Positions 14,980 to 22,270 of a DNA stretch of 23,538 bases are shown here, one piece after another (positions within the stretch are counted from its first letter, which is position 1; each line of letters opens with the position of its first letter). The stretch comes from DATLCI01 sp046714215 (GTDB taxonomy: Bacteria > Acidobacteriota > Terriglobia > Terriglobales > Acidobacteriaceae): contig JBKKBM010000279.1 in the NCBI GenBank assembly GCA_046714215.1, positions 1-23,538 of the forward strand. Direction: 5' to 3'. Under the pieces are notes generated by a model, which saw only the letters and a list, made by a program, of their open reading frames with translations, was not told the DNA's origin and searched no databases. Position numbers and translations under genes: made by a program.

Positions 14980-15090
14980 CAAAACTGCCTCGTGCCGCAA
15001 ATAATGGCGACCCCATAGTTACCATTAACCCGCCCAGCTTTCCCATTCGCTGCCGATTCTCCCCAACCGTTGCAAGCCCCAGATTCGTCA

Positions 15091-15120
15091 CTGGCAATGG
15101 CTCCAAAATCACCGTATACT
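15091..15120 (+). promoter_or_regulatory. Putative promoter of the ispH-shc-hpnH operon
   Basis: CTGGCA (15091-15096) and TATACT (15115-15120) are separated by 18 bases. A transcript would begin near 15126-15128, only about 10 bases before the ispH ATG, and after the in-frame TTG at 15122, which argues against that start. Confidence 0.45.
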
Positions 15121-15136
15121 ATTGACACTAAAGCTC

Positions 15137-16105
15137 ATGATGCCAACCGGTAAAAAACTGCTCTTATTGAAGCCTCGGGGCTTCTGCGCGGGCGTCGTCC
15201 GCGCCATCGACATCGTCCGCATAGCCCTTGAAACCTTCGGCGCTCCTATCTACGTTCGCCGCGAGATCGTCCACAACCGCTATGTGGTTGACGACCTCTC
15301 CAGCAAGGGCGCCATCTTCGTCAATGAGATCGACGAAGTCCCCGAAGGCGCGCGCGTCATCTATAGCGCCCACGGCGTGGCTCCGGAAGTCCGGGCCAAC
15401 AGTAAAGCCCGCGGCCTCCGTGTCATCGACGCTACCTGCCCCCTCGTCACCAAGGTCCACGTGGAAGCCGCTAAATTCGCCAAGCAGGGATTCTCCATCC
15501 TGCTTATCGGGCATCGCGATCACGAAGAAGTGGTCGGCACGCTCGGCGAAGCACCGGAAGTTACTCAGGTGGTTGGCAGTCCGGAAGAAGTAGACGGCCT
15601 GGTCGTTCCTGACCCCAATAAAGTTGCCTACGTTACCCAGACCACGCTCAGCCTTGATGAAGCCAACACCATCATCCAGGCGCTTAAGCAGAAGTTCCCC
15701 AACATCCACGAGCCGCCTGCGCAGGACATCTGCTACGCCACTGAGAACCGCCAGGTCGCTGTCAAGCAGGTCGCCGGAGACACTGACCTGCTGCTGGTCG
15801 TCGGCTCCGTGAACAGCTCCAACTCCAATCGCCTGGTGGAGGTCGCCCGCAACCTCGGACGCGCCTCCCACCTCATAGATAGCTACACAGACATCAAGCC
15901 CGAATGGCTTACCGGGGTTGAGACCGTCTCCCTCACCGCGGGCGCCTCCGCGCCGGAAGTCCTGGTCAAAGAAGTCATTGAGTTCCTCGCCAACGAAGGC
16001 TTTACCAACGTCGAAGAGATTGAGGTCATGCCGGAGAATGTTCGCTTTGGTCTGCCTCCGGAGATCGTCAAAGCCATCGCCTCGGCGCCCGCAGCCGCGA
16101 ACTGA
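15137..16105 (+). CDS. ispH: 4-hydroxy-3-methylbut-2-enyl diphosphate reductase
   Basis: IspH is the last enzyme of the MEP pathway; its iron-sulphur cluster reduces HMBPP to isopentenyl and dimethylallyl diphosphate. The 322-residue protein holds the three cluster cysteines in PRGFCAGVVRAID, VIDATCPLVTKVH and DICYATENRQ, the proton-donor Glu region GHRDHEEVVGT, and SVNSSNSNRLVEVA for diphosphate binding; the end ITLTAGAS-type motif appears as VSLTAGASAPE. Tandem ATGs at 15137 and 15140 could both serve; a TTG at 15122 is unlikely as it precedes the expected transcript start. The stop overlaps the shc start (TGATG). Placement at the head of a hopanoid operon suggests dedicated isoprenoid supply for squalene. 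Confidence 0.97.
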   Translation: MMPTGKKLLLLKPRGFCAGVVRAIDIVRIALETFGAPIYVRREIVHNRYVVDDLSSKGAIFVNEIDEVPEGARVIYSAHGVAPEVRANSKARGLRVIDATCPLVTKVHVEAAKFAKQGFSILLIGHRDHEEVVGTLGEAPEVTQVVGSPEEVDGLVVPDPNKVAYVTQTTLSLDEANTIIQALKQKFPNIHEPPAQDICYATENRQVAVKQVAGDTDLLLVVGSVNSSNSNRLVEVARNLGRASHLIDSYTDIKPEWLTGVETVSLTAGASAPEVLVKEVIEFLANEGFTNVEEIEVMPENVRFGLPPEIVKAIASAPAAAN

Positions 16106-18087
16106 TGCCCAGAGATCACATACAACCTGGCGCGGAAGACTCCCCCGAGCTCTTCTTTGGCGTGCTCGACAACGCCACCGCCAAGGTTCGTGCGGCCATC
16201 GACTCCACCCGCAACTTCCTCTTCACCGCCCAGCATGAAGACGGATATTGGTGTGGCGAGCTGGAAGCTGACACCAGTCTCGAATCTGATTACATCCTGC
16301 TCCACACTCTGCTTGGCACGGTGGATGAAAAGCGCAACGCCAAGGCCGCGCGCGAGATCCTGCGCCATCAGAATGACGATGGCGGCTGGCCCATCTATCA
16401 CGGCGGACCTTCCAACATCAGCGCGTCCGTCAAGGCCTACTTCAGCCTGAAGCTCGCGGGTTTCACCGCCGAACACCCCGCGCTGGCCCGAGCCCGCAAA
16501 AAGATACTCAGCCTGGGCGGCGTTACCGAGGTCAACACTTTCACCAAGATCTATCTGTGCTTCTTCGGCCAGTACAGCTATGAAGCCGTGCCCGCGATTC
16601 CGCCGGAGATCGTCCTTTTCCCGCGCTGGTTCTGGTTCAACATCTACGAGATCTCTTCATGGTCGCGCGCCATCCTCGTGCCACTCTCCATCGCTTATGC
16701 CAAGAAACCGTTCAAGAAGATTCCCGACGAACTGGGAATCGATGAACTCTTTCTCGGCGGCCGCGAGAATGCCGATCTCCATCTCAAGTGGGCGAAGAAG
16801 ATCATCAGTTGGCGCAATTACTTCCTCGTGCTCAATCACATGACGCACATGTTCGAGCGTGTCCACGTCCGTCCGCTCCGCTCGCTCGCCTTAAAGCAGG
16901 CGGAGAAGTGGATGCTCGTGCGCTTTGAGATGAGTGACGGCCTCGGTGCTATCTATCCCGCCATGATGAACGCCATCATCGCGCTGCGCTGCCTCGGCTA
17001 TTCGCTCGACGATCCCCAGGTCATCCGCGCGGTCGACGAGTTCGAAAAGCTCGGTATCGAGGAAGACGACACTTTCCGCATGCAGCCCTGTATGTCGCCC
17101 GTATGGGACACCGCCTATGCGCTGTTCGCGCTGGGTGAATCCGAGAAAGGAATTCCCGCAGTGAGCACCGACCCGCGCCTGCGTCGCGCCGCGGAGTGGA
17201 TGCTGAAGAAACAGGTCACTCACAAGGGCGACTGGGCCGTGAAGGTGCGCAACGTCGCGCCCGCCGGCTGGTATTTCGAGTTTAATAACGAGTTTTATCC
17301 CGACGTCGATGACAGCGCTATGGTCATGCTCGGCTTGTCCAAGGTCGCCACCTCGAATGAGCGCTACCAGCATGAATCGGTGAAGCGCGCCATGGATTGG
17401 GTCCTCGCCATGCAATGCAAGAACGGCGGCTGGGCTTCGTTCGACAAAGATAACGACAAGATGGTCTTCCAGTACGTGCCCTTTGCCGACCACAACGCCA
17501 TGCTTGATCCCGCCACTGTCGACATCACGGGCCGGGTCTTAGAGATGTTAGCTGCTCATGGGTTTACGCAAAAAGACCGCCCCGTCGAGCGCGCTCTCGA
17601 CTTCATTCGCGCGCAGCAGGAGCCCGACGGCTCCTGGTTCGGACGCTGGGGCGTGAACTACATCTACGGCACCATGCAAGTGCTGCGTGGACTCGACGCC
17701 ATCGGCATCGACCACAACGAGCCCATGATCCAGCAGGCCGCCGAGTGGCTCCGCATGTTCCAGAATTCTGATGGTGGATGGGGCGAGACCTGCGGCTCTT
17801 ACGACGATCCCAACACCCGCGGCATCGGACCCAGCACACCGTCGCAGACTGCCTGGGCGGTTCTCGGACTTCTCGCCGCTGGCGATACCCGCAGTGAAGC
17901 CGTGCAAAAAGGCGTGGCCTATCTGCTCAAAACGCAGCGTAAGGACGGCTCCTGGGCTGAACCTCAATACACCGGCACCGGATTTCCCCGGGTCTTTTAC
18001 CTCGCCTACCATCTATACCGCATATACTTCCCATTGATGGCGTTGACTGGCTACGAGCGCGCCTTCGGAAAGGTTCACGTTCGGTGA
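16105..18087 (+). CDS. shc: Squalene-hopene cyclase
   Basis: Shc folds squalene into the five-ring hopene (or hopanol) in one cation cascade; the enzyme is a monotopic membrane protein. The 660-residue length fits the family. The protonating DxDD motif is DVDD at residues 400-403. QW-type repeats are plentiful, for example QHEDGYWCGELE (about 43-54), HQNDDGGWPIYHG (about 88-100), MQCKNGGWASFD, AQQEPDGSWFGRWG and FQNSDGGWGE, and the usual end RVFYLAYHLYRIYFPLMAL is intact. The ATG overlaps the ispH stop, and the stop overlaps the GTG of the next gene. Nearby hpnH, hpnA and an hpnG-like gene show that the product is extended into bacteriohopanepolyols. Also named hpnF in some annotations. Confidence 0.98.
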   Translation: MPRDHIQPGAEDSPELFFGVLDNATAKVRAAIDSTRNFLFTAQHEDGYWCGELEADTSLESDYILLHTLLGTVDEKRNAKAAREILRHQNDDGGWPIYHGGPSNISASVKAYFSLKLAGFTAEHPALARARKKILSLGGVTEVNTFTKIYLCFFGQYSYEAVPAIPPEIVLFPRWFWFNIYEISSWSRAILVPLSIAYAKKPFKKIPDELGIDELFLGGRENADLHLKWAKKIISWRNYFLVLNHMTHMFERVHVRPLRSLALKQAEKWMLVRFEMSDGLGAIYPAMMNAIIALRCLGYSLDDPQVIRAVDEFEKLGIEEDDTFRMQPCMSPVWDTAYALFALGESEKGIPAVSTDPRLRRAAEWMLKKQVTHKGDWAVKVRNVAPAGWYFEFNNEFYPDVDDSAMVMLGLSKVATSNERYQHESVKRAMDWVLAMQCKNGGWASFDKDNDKMVFQYVPFADHNAMLDPATVDITGRVLEMLAAHGFTQKDRPVERALDFIRAQQEPDGSWFGRWGVNYIYGTMQVLRGLDAIGIDHNEPMIQQAAEWLRMFQNSDGGWGETCGSYDDPNTRGIGPSTPSQTAWAVLGLLAAGDTRSEAVQKGVAYLLKTQRKDGSWAEPQYTGTGFPRVFYLAYHLYRIYFPLMALTGYERAFGKVHVR

Positions 18088-18626
18088 ATAAGCGATTATT
18101 GATTTTGCTGGTTGTATTGTTAATGCTGGGTGCAAACCTCGCTGCTCAGGCGCCCCCACCCCCCGACCCGGCCGCCCAGTCGGCGCAGGTCAAAAAACTC
18201 GATTTCATTGTGGGTGAATGGAACGGCGAGGGTTGGATGGACATGCCAGGCGGCGCGCGTGAAATCTTCACGAGTTGGGAAAAGGTTCAGAGTAAACTCG
18301 ACGGTCTTGCCCTCCTTGTTGAGGGACTGCATAAGTCCAAGGCGACCGGCAAAGTCGTGCATCAGACTCTGGCCGTCCTCTCCTATGACGAGCCAGCCAA
18401 GAACTTTCGTTTTAAGACCAACCTTGCTAACGGACGCGCCGGCGACTTCACCGGAAGCGTTCCGTCGGACAACGTTTTTGTTTGGGGGATGGACTCGCCG
18501 CGCAACAAGATCCGCTACACCATTACCCTGAATGCTAAAGGCGAGTGGTTTGAGATCGGTGAATACTCCGCCGATGGCGCTACCTGGCGTAAGTTTTTCG
18601 AGATGACCTTGCGGAAGGGGAAATAA
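18084..18626 (+). CDS. Secreted DUF1579-like protein
   Basis: The 180-residue product starts at a GTG that overlaps the shc stop (GTGA). It has a signal peptide, MNKRLLILLVVLLMLGANLA, with likely cleavage after the Ala-Ala-Gln-Ala region, then a proline-rich linker and a beta-rich domain: LDFIVGEWNGEGWMDMPGG, LVEGLHKSKATGKVVHQTLA, VLSYDEPAKNFRFKTNLANG and GEWFEIGEYSADGATWRKFF. The G-x-W-x-G-x-G opening and alternating strands resemble DUF1579/lipocalin-like periplasmic proteins; that match is by eye. It lies between shc and hpnH with overlaps on both sides, so it is co-expressed with hopanoid enzymes and could carry or bind a lipid outside the inner membrane, which is inference. No catalytic motif is seen. 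Confidence 0.85.
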   Translation: MNKRLLILLVVLLMLGANLAAQAPPPPDPAAQSAQVKKLDFIVGEWNGEGWMDMPGGAREIFTSWEKVQSKLDGLALLVEGLHKSKATGKVVHQTLAVLSYDEPAKNFRFKTNLANGRAGDFTGSVPSDNVFVWGMDSPRNKIRYTITLNAKGEWFEIGEYSADGATWRKFFEMTLRKGK

Positions 18627-19777
18627 TGGCAGTTCCTGTCTCACAGATGTGGACGGTCGCGACCTATGTGCTTCGCCAGAAGATGGCGGGACGCAAGCGC
18701 TATCCGCTCGTCCTCATGCTGGAGCCGCTGTTCCGCTGCAACCTGGCCTGCGCCGGCTGCGGCAAGATCCAATATCCCGCGCACATCCTTAAGAAAGACC
18801 TCACGCCGGAGCAATGCTTCCAGGCAGTGGAAGAGTGTGGCGCGCCGATGGTCAGCATCCCCGGTGGCGAACCCCTTATGCATCCGCAGATCGCGGAGAT
18901 CGTCGAAGGTCTGGTCGCGCGCAAAAAGTACATCTACCTCTGCACCAATGCGTTGCTGCTCAAGGAAAAGATCGGCCTCTTCAAACCGAGCAAGTATCTG
19001 ACATTTTCCGTTCACGTGGACGGTGAGCGCGAACATCATGACTTCTCCGTCTGCCGTGAGGGTGGATACGATGCCGCCGTCGAAGGCATCCGCGAAGCGC
19101 TCGCGCGCGGCTTCCGCGTGACCACTAACACCACCCTCTTCGATGGCGCCGACGCCAACAGCGTCCGCAAATTCTTTGACGAGATGATGGAAGTAGGCGT
19201 CGAGAGCATGATGCTCTCGCCCGGATACTCTTACGACAAGGCGCCCGACCAGAAACATTTCCTCGGGCGCGCCCGCACCCGTCGCCTCTTCCGCGCTATC
19301 TTCTCCAATCGCAAGTCGACGTGGCGCTTCAACCAGTCGCCCCTCTTCATCGAGTTCCTGATGGGCAAGCGGCACTACTCCTGCACGCCCTGGGGCATGC
19401 CCACGTTCAATATCTTTGGCTGGCAGAAGCCGTGCTATCTGCTGCAGGACGGTTACGCTGACACCTATAACGAGCTGATGGAGACCACCGTCTGGGAAGA
19501 TTACGGCACCGAGTCCGGCAATCCCCAGTGCGCCAACTGCATGGTCCACTGCGGCTATGAGCCCTCGGCCGTCAATGACACCTTCGGTTCGCTGCGCGGC
19601 TTTGTTGACACGGTGAAGGCGACTCTCTTCACCGAATATAAGGACGCCGGGGCCCTCGACCTGCTCAACGAACCCTCGCGCCCCGTTCACGCGCACAATC
19701 CGTTGGTCAACATCGAAGCGGGCGTTGGAATAAATGGGGAACTCAAGGAGACCCGCCATGAGCGCTCACTTGCTTAA
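18626..19777 (+). CDS. hpnH: Hopanoid radical SAM protein HpnH (adenosylhopane synthase)
   Basis: HpnH couples a 5'-deoxyadenosyl radical to hopene to form adenosylhopane, the first side-chain step of bacteriohopanepolyols. The 383-residue protein has the radical SAM cluster C38-x3-C42-x2-C45 in FRCNLACAGCGKIQYP, the SAM-binding GGEP (80-83), and a C-terminal cysteine group in CANCMVHCGYEPSAV (C302, C305, C309). Length and the opening VSQMWTVATYVLRQKMAGRK match the family. The ATG overlaps the preceding stop (TAATG), and an A/G-rich run just upstream offers a ribosome site. The 3' end overlaps the next gene by 20 bases. Substrate assignment rests on family knowledge plus the adjacent shc. Confidence 0.97.
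   Translation: MAVPVSQMWTVATYVLRQKMAGRKRYPLVLMLEPLFRCNLACAGCGKIQYPAHILKKDLTPEQCFQAVEECGAPMVSIPGGEPLMHPQIAEIVEGLVARKKYIYLCTNALLLKEKIGLFKPSKYLTFSVHVDGEREHHDFSVCREGGYDAAVEGIREALARGFRVTTNTTLFDGADANSVRKFFDEMMEVGVESMMLSPGYSYDKAPDQKHFLGRARTRRLFRAIFSNRKSTWRFNQSPLFIEFLMGKRHYSCTPWGMPTFNIFGWQKPCYLLQDGYADTYNELMETTVWEDYGTESGNPQCANCMVHCGYEPSAVNDTFGSLRGFVDTVKATLFTEYKDAGALDLLNEPSRPVHAHNPLVNIEAGVGINGELKETRHERSLA
19745..19750 (+). promoter_or_regulatory. Ribosome binding site inside the hpnH 3' end
   Basis: AAGGAG lies 7 bases before the ATG at 19758, within hpnH coding sequence. It selects this ATG over the in-frame ATG at 19734, which has no comparable site. Confidence 0.7.
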
Positions 19778-20243
19778 CCAAGCGGACAAAGATTTAGGTA
19801 GACCGACGACAGACGCCTCCGCCCCCGGAGCCACACCCGCAGCCGTCGATCCCGATTCTCTTGAAGTCGCTCCTGGCTTTATCCACGAGAAACTCGAAGG
19901 ATGGGTTCCCGAACTGGCCAGCGAAGCCGAGACCTTCGCTGCTTTTGAGAAAGCCTTCGGCTTCCGCGGCGATGTCACTATCACCCGCAAGGATGGCACC
20001 AAGATCGATGGCTACATCTTCGATCGCCGCACCGGCAAGACGCTGGCTGATTCCGTCGTTCGCCTCTTTCCGCGCGATTCCGACCAGAAGATCTCTGTCC
20101 CGTACTCCGACATCGCCGCCCTCGCCTTCACCGGACGCGACACCGCCGCGGGCAAGAGCTATGAAGCCTGGGTCCGTAAATATTGGGAGAAACGTGCCGC
20201 CGGCGAGAAAAACATCGGCATCGAGCCGGAGAAGCTGGACTAA
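19758..20243 (+). CDS. Unknown 161-residue protein of the hopanoid operon
   Basis: The protein begins MSAHLLNQADKDLGRPTTDA, has a Pro/Ala-rich linker to about residue 35, then a compact C-terminal part: FRGDVTITRKDGTKIDGYIF, VVRLFPRDSDQKISVPYSDI, ALAFTGRDTAAGKSYEAW and VRKYWEKRAAGEKNIG. Alternating strands around a K-D-G turn suggest a small beta-barrel (SH3- or Sm-like), followed by a basic helix; this is a reading by eye. No signal peptide or membrane segment is present, so it should be cytoplasmic. It overlaps hpnH by 20 bases with its own strong ribosome site and is followed by an intrinsic terminator, making it the last gene of the ispH-shc operon. No known function; a partner or regulator of HpnH is plausible from context only. 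Confidence 0.88.
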   Translation: MSAHLLNQADKDLGRPTTDASAPGATPAAVDPDSLEVAPGFIHEKLEGWVPELASEAETFAAFEKAFGFRGDVTITRKDGTKIDGYIFDRRTGKTLADSVVRLFPRDSDQKISVPYSDIAALAFTGRDTAAGKSYEAWVRKYWEKRAAGEKNIGIEPEKLD

Positions 20244-20275
20244 ACCAACGACTTCCTTTCACAAGTTGGCACGCC

Positions 20276-20305
20276 GAGACGCCCAACGGCGTCTCTTTAT
20301 TTTTT
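20276..20305 (+). terminator. Intrinsic (Rho-independent) terminator
   Basis: A perfect 8-base stem GAGACGCC/GGCGTCTC with a CAAC loop is followed at once by TTTATTTTTT. It lies 33 bases after the 161-residue gene and 40 bases before hpnA, so it closes the ispH-shc-hpnH unit. Confidence 0.92.
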
Positions 20306-20344
20306 GTAGGATGTTGATACTGAAGTTCTAAAGACTAATGGCTA

Positions 20345-21349
20345 ATGGCTAAAGGCCCGATCTTCCTCACTGGCTCCACCGGATTTGTCGGCTCCCACGT
20401 TGCCCGTGAGCTTGCCGCTCGCGGGGCTGATCTGCGCCTGCTGGTCCGTGCCTCAAGTCGAACCGGCAACATTGATGCCCTGAAGGCGGACCGCGTGACT
20501 GGTGACCTCCGCGATCCCGCTTCGCTCAAGTCAGCCATGTCCGGCTGCGAATTCGTCTTCCACGTTGCCGCCGACTACCGCCTCTGGACGCCCTACCCCC
20601 ACGAGATGTATCAAGCCAACGTCGAAGGCACCCGCGCTATCATCCAAGCGGCGCAGGAATCAGGCGTCCGCCGCGTCATCTATTGCAGCAGTGTCGCCAC
20701 CATGGGGTTTAACGACCAAGGTGTTCCTGTGAAAGAATCCGACCCAGTCTCCCTCGCCGCGATGATCGGCCATTACAAGCGTTCGAAGTTCATGGCGGAG
20801 CAGGTCGCCCTCGAAGCAGGGAAGAACGGCGCCAACGTTGTCATCGTCAATCCCACCACGCCAATTGGTGAGAATGACATCAAGCCCACGCCCACCGGAC
20901 GCATCATCGTCGACTTCCTCAAAGGAAACTTTCCCGCTTACGTTGATACCGGCCTCAACCTCGCCGACGTCAAAGCCGTCGCCCGCGGACATATCCTTGC
21001 CATGGAAAAAGCCAAGCCCGGCGAGCGCTATATCCTCGGCGGGGAAGACCTCACGCTCAAGCAACTCCTTGACCGGCTCGCCGCCATCACCGGGCTCCCT
21101 TCGCCCACGATGAAAGTTCCGCACGCTGTCGCTCTCGGTTACGCGGTATTCGACGAGCTCTTCACCGGACGTATCCTCGGTAAAGAGCCCCGCGCCACCA
21201 TCGACGCCGTCCGCATGGGTCGCAAAAAGATGTTCGCCTCCTCCGCTAAGGCGGAGCGCGAACTCGGCTACCAAGTCATCCCCGTCGACGGCGCCCTGCG
21301 TCGCGCCGTCGCCTGGTTCCAGGAAAATGGTTATGACAACAAAATTTGA
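20345..21349 (+). CDS. hpnA: Hopanoid-associated sugar epimerase/reductase HpnA (extended SDR)
   Basis: An NAD(P)-dependent extended short-chain dehydrogenase of 334 residues, typical for HpnA. The Rossmann motif GSTGFVGSHVA (10-20, G-x-x-G-x-x-G), VTGDLRDPASL (about 51-61), HVAADYRLWTPYP (about 73-85), Ser115/Ser116 in VIYCSSVATMG and the catalytic Y144-x3-K148 in HYKRSKFMAE are all present. The DYRLW stretch and EMYQANVEGTR are characteristic of hopanoid-cluster members. Its exact reaction is not settled; a role in side-chain modification is accepted from gene linkage. No good ribosome site precedes the ATG, and a four-codon mini-frame (ATG at 20338) overlaps the start. The terminator upstream implies its own promoter within 20306-20344, where no clear -35/-10 pair was found. 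Confidence 0.93.
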   Translation: MAKGPIFLTGSTGFVGSHVARELAARGADLRLLVRASSRTGNIDALKADRVTGDLRDPASLKSAMSGCEFVFHVAADYRLWTPYPHEMYQANVEGTRAIIQAAQESGVRRVIYCSSVATMGFNDQGVPVKESDPVSLAAMIGHYKRSKFMAEQVALEAGKNGANVVIVNPTTPIGENDIKPTPTGRIIVDFLKGNFPAYVDTGLNLADVKAVARGHILAMEKAKPGERYILGGEDLTLKQLLDRLAAITGLPSPTMKVPHAVALGYAVFDELFTGRILGKEPRATIDAVRMGRKKMFASSAKAERELGYQVIPVDGALRRAVAWFQENGYDNKI

Positions 21350-21371
21350 AGGAGCGCGCCTGAGTGGCTGG

Positions 21372-21516
21372 AGATTAAGAATCTTCCTGGGACTGACATC
21401 TGGTTTTCAATTCAATTGGTGGAGACTGACTATTACCCTCGGACCGCGGTCTATCTGGGAGGGGCATGACTTCAATCGTGCCATTAGCCACAAGAAAATC
21501 CCGCGGCTTTAGCCGC
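21372..21516 (+). repeat. Cluster of small dyads, REP-like element
   Basis: The 181-base gap between hpnA and the next gene contains five dyads: AGATT/AATCT (21372-21384), CAATT/AATTG (21408-21418), the 10-base palindrome GACCGCGGTC (21442-21451), a 7-base stem with 6-base loop (21463-21482, one G-U), and GCGGC/GCCGC around TTTA (21503-21516). The last two, 20 bases apart, look like the paired hairpins of REP elements. No T-run follows. A TTG-to-TAG frame through this gap is not credible coding sequence. No other copy was seen in the window. Confidence 0.5.
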
Positions 21517-21517
21517 T

Positions 21518-21522
21518 GAGGT
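21518..21522 (+). promoter_or_regulatory. Ribosome binding site supporting a TTG start
   Basis: GAGGT lies 8 bases before the TTG at 21531, immediately after the GCGGC/GCCGC hairpin, so folding of that hairpin would abut the site. Confidence 0.5.
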
Positions 21523-21530
21523 AACGGTTT

Positions 21531-22262
21531 TTGAAGAAGCTCGCCATCATCACCGCGCTCGAAAGGGAACTCGCTCCTCTGACGAAGGGCTGGACCACCA
21601 CCCAGGTCACCTCGCAGAATCGGCGCGTCCACATCTCCCACTCAGACTCCGCCATCGCGGCCTGCGCCGGCATCGGCGTTATCAATGCGCGCATCGCCGC
21701 CGGCGCCGCTTATGACTTCGGCAAAGGCGAAATCGCTCAATTCATCTCCGCCGGCCTCGCCGGCGCGCTCATCCCGGAGTTCGAAGTCGGTGAGATTTTC
21801 ACCCCCAAGCTCATCATCGACGACGTCGATGGCGGCCGGATTGACGCCGCCTCCGGCGATGGCACCCTCGTCACCGCCAGCACCATCGCCGACGCTGCCG
21901 CCAAACGCTCCCTCGCCGCGCGCCACATCGCCCGCGCCGTGGACATGGAAGCCTACGCCGTCGCCGACGTTGCCCGTGTCTATGGCGTCCCTTTTACCGC
22001 CGTCAAAGCCATCTCTGACACCCTCGATTTCCCCATGCCGCCGCTCAGCCGCTTCATCACCGACGACGGCCAGTTTCACACCGCCAGATTTGCCGTCTTC
22101 ATCGCCATGCGTCCCTGGATGATCCCCAACGTCTTCGCGCTGGGCCGCCATAGCGCCCTCGCCACCGAGCGCCTGACCGCGCATCTGCAACAGGTCATCC
22201 AGCAACACGCCCTATACAATAGTAGTAACCCCGGTTCCACGATAGGAAGCCCAGGACGATAA
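21531..22262 (+). CDS. hpnG: Nucleoside phosphorylase-family protein, likely hopanoid HpnG
   Basis: HpnG-type proteins remove adenine from adenosylhopane, giving the ribosyl(-phosphate) hopane side chain. The 243-residue product belongs to the PNP/UDP (MTA/SAH nucleosidase-like) superfamily: KLAIITALERELAPL at the start, IAACAGIGVINARIAAGAAY (about 42-61), FISAGLAGAL (71-80), VDMEAYAVADVARVYGVPF (about 138-156) with the ribose-binding Glu140, and VKAISD with Asp163, the expected purine-handling acid. The family call is firm; the HpnG role rests on position after hpnA and near hpnH, and an MTA/SAH nucleosidase is the alternative. TTG start chosen: GAGGT precedes it, and MKKLAII fits the family. 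The last 25 or so residues look unconserved. The next gene starts 8 bases later. Confidence 0.85.
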   Translation: MKKLAIITALERELAPLTKGWTTTQVTSQNRRVHISHSDSAIAACAGIGVINARIAAGAAYDFGKGEIAQFISAGLAGALIPEFEVGEIFTPKLIIDDVDGGRIDAASGDGTLVTASTIADAAAKRSLAARHIARAVDMEAYAVADVARVYGVPFTAVKAISDTLDFPMPPLSRFITDDGQFHTARFAVFIAMRPWMIPNVFALGRHSALATERLTAHLQQVIQQHALYNSSNPGSTIGSPGR

Positions 22263-22270
22263 CGAAGCTA

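Noticed and set aside
18641..19759. Minus-strand open frame of 372 codons opposite hpnH
   Set aside because: Mirror frame of a certain radical SAM gene; no recognisable motif.
21327..21512. 61-codon plus-strand frame after hpnA
   Set aside because: Runs through the REP-like dyads and overlaps the hpnA end; composition not protein-like and no ribosome site.
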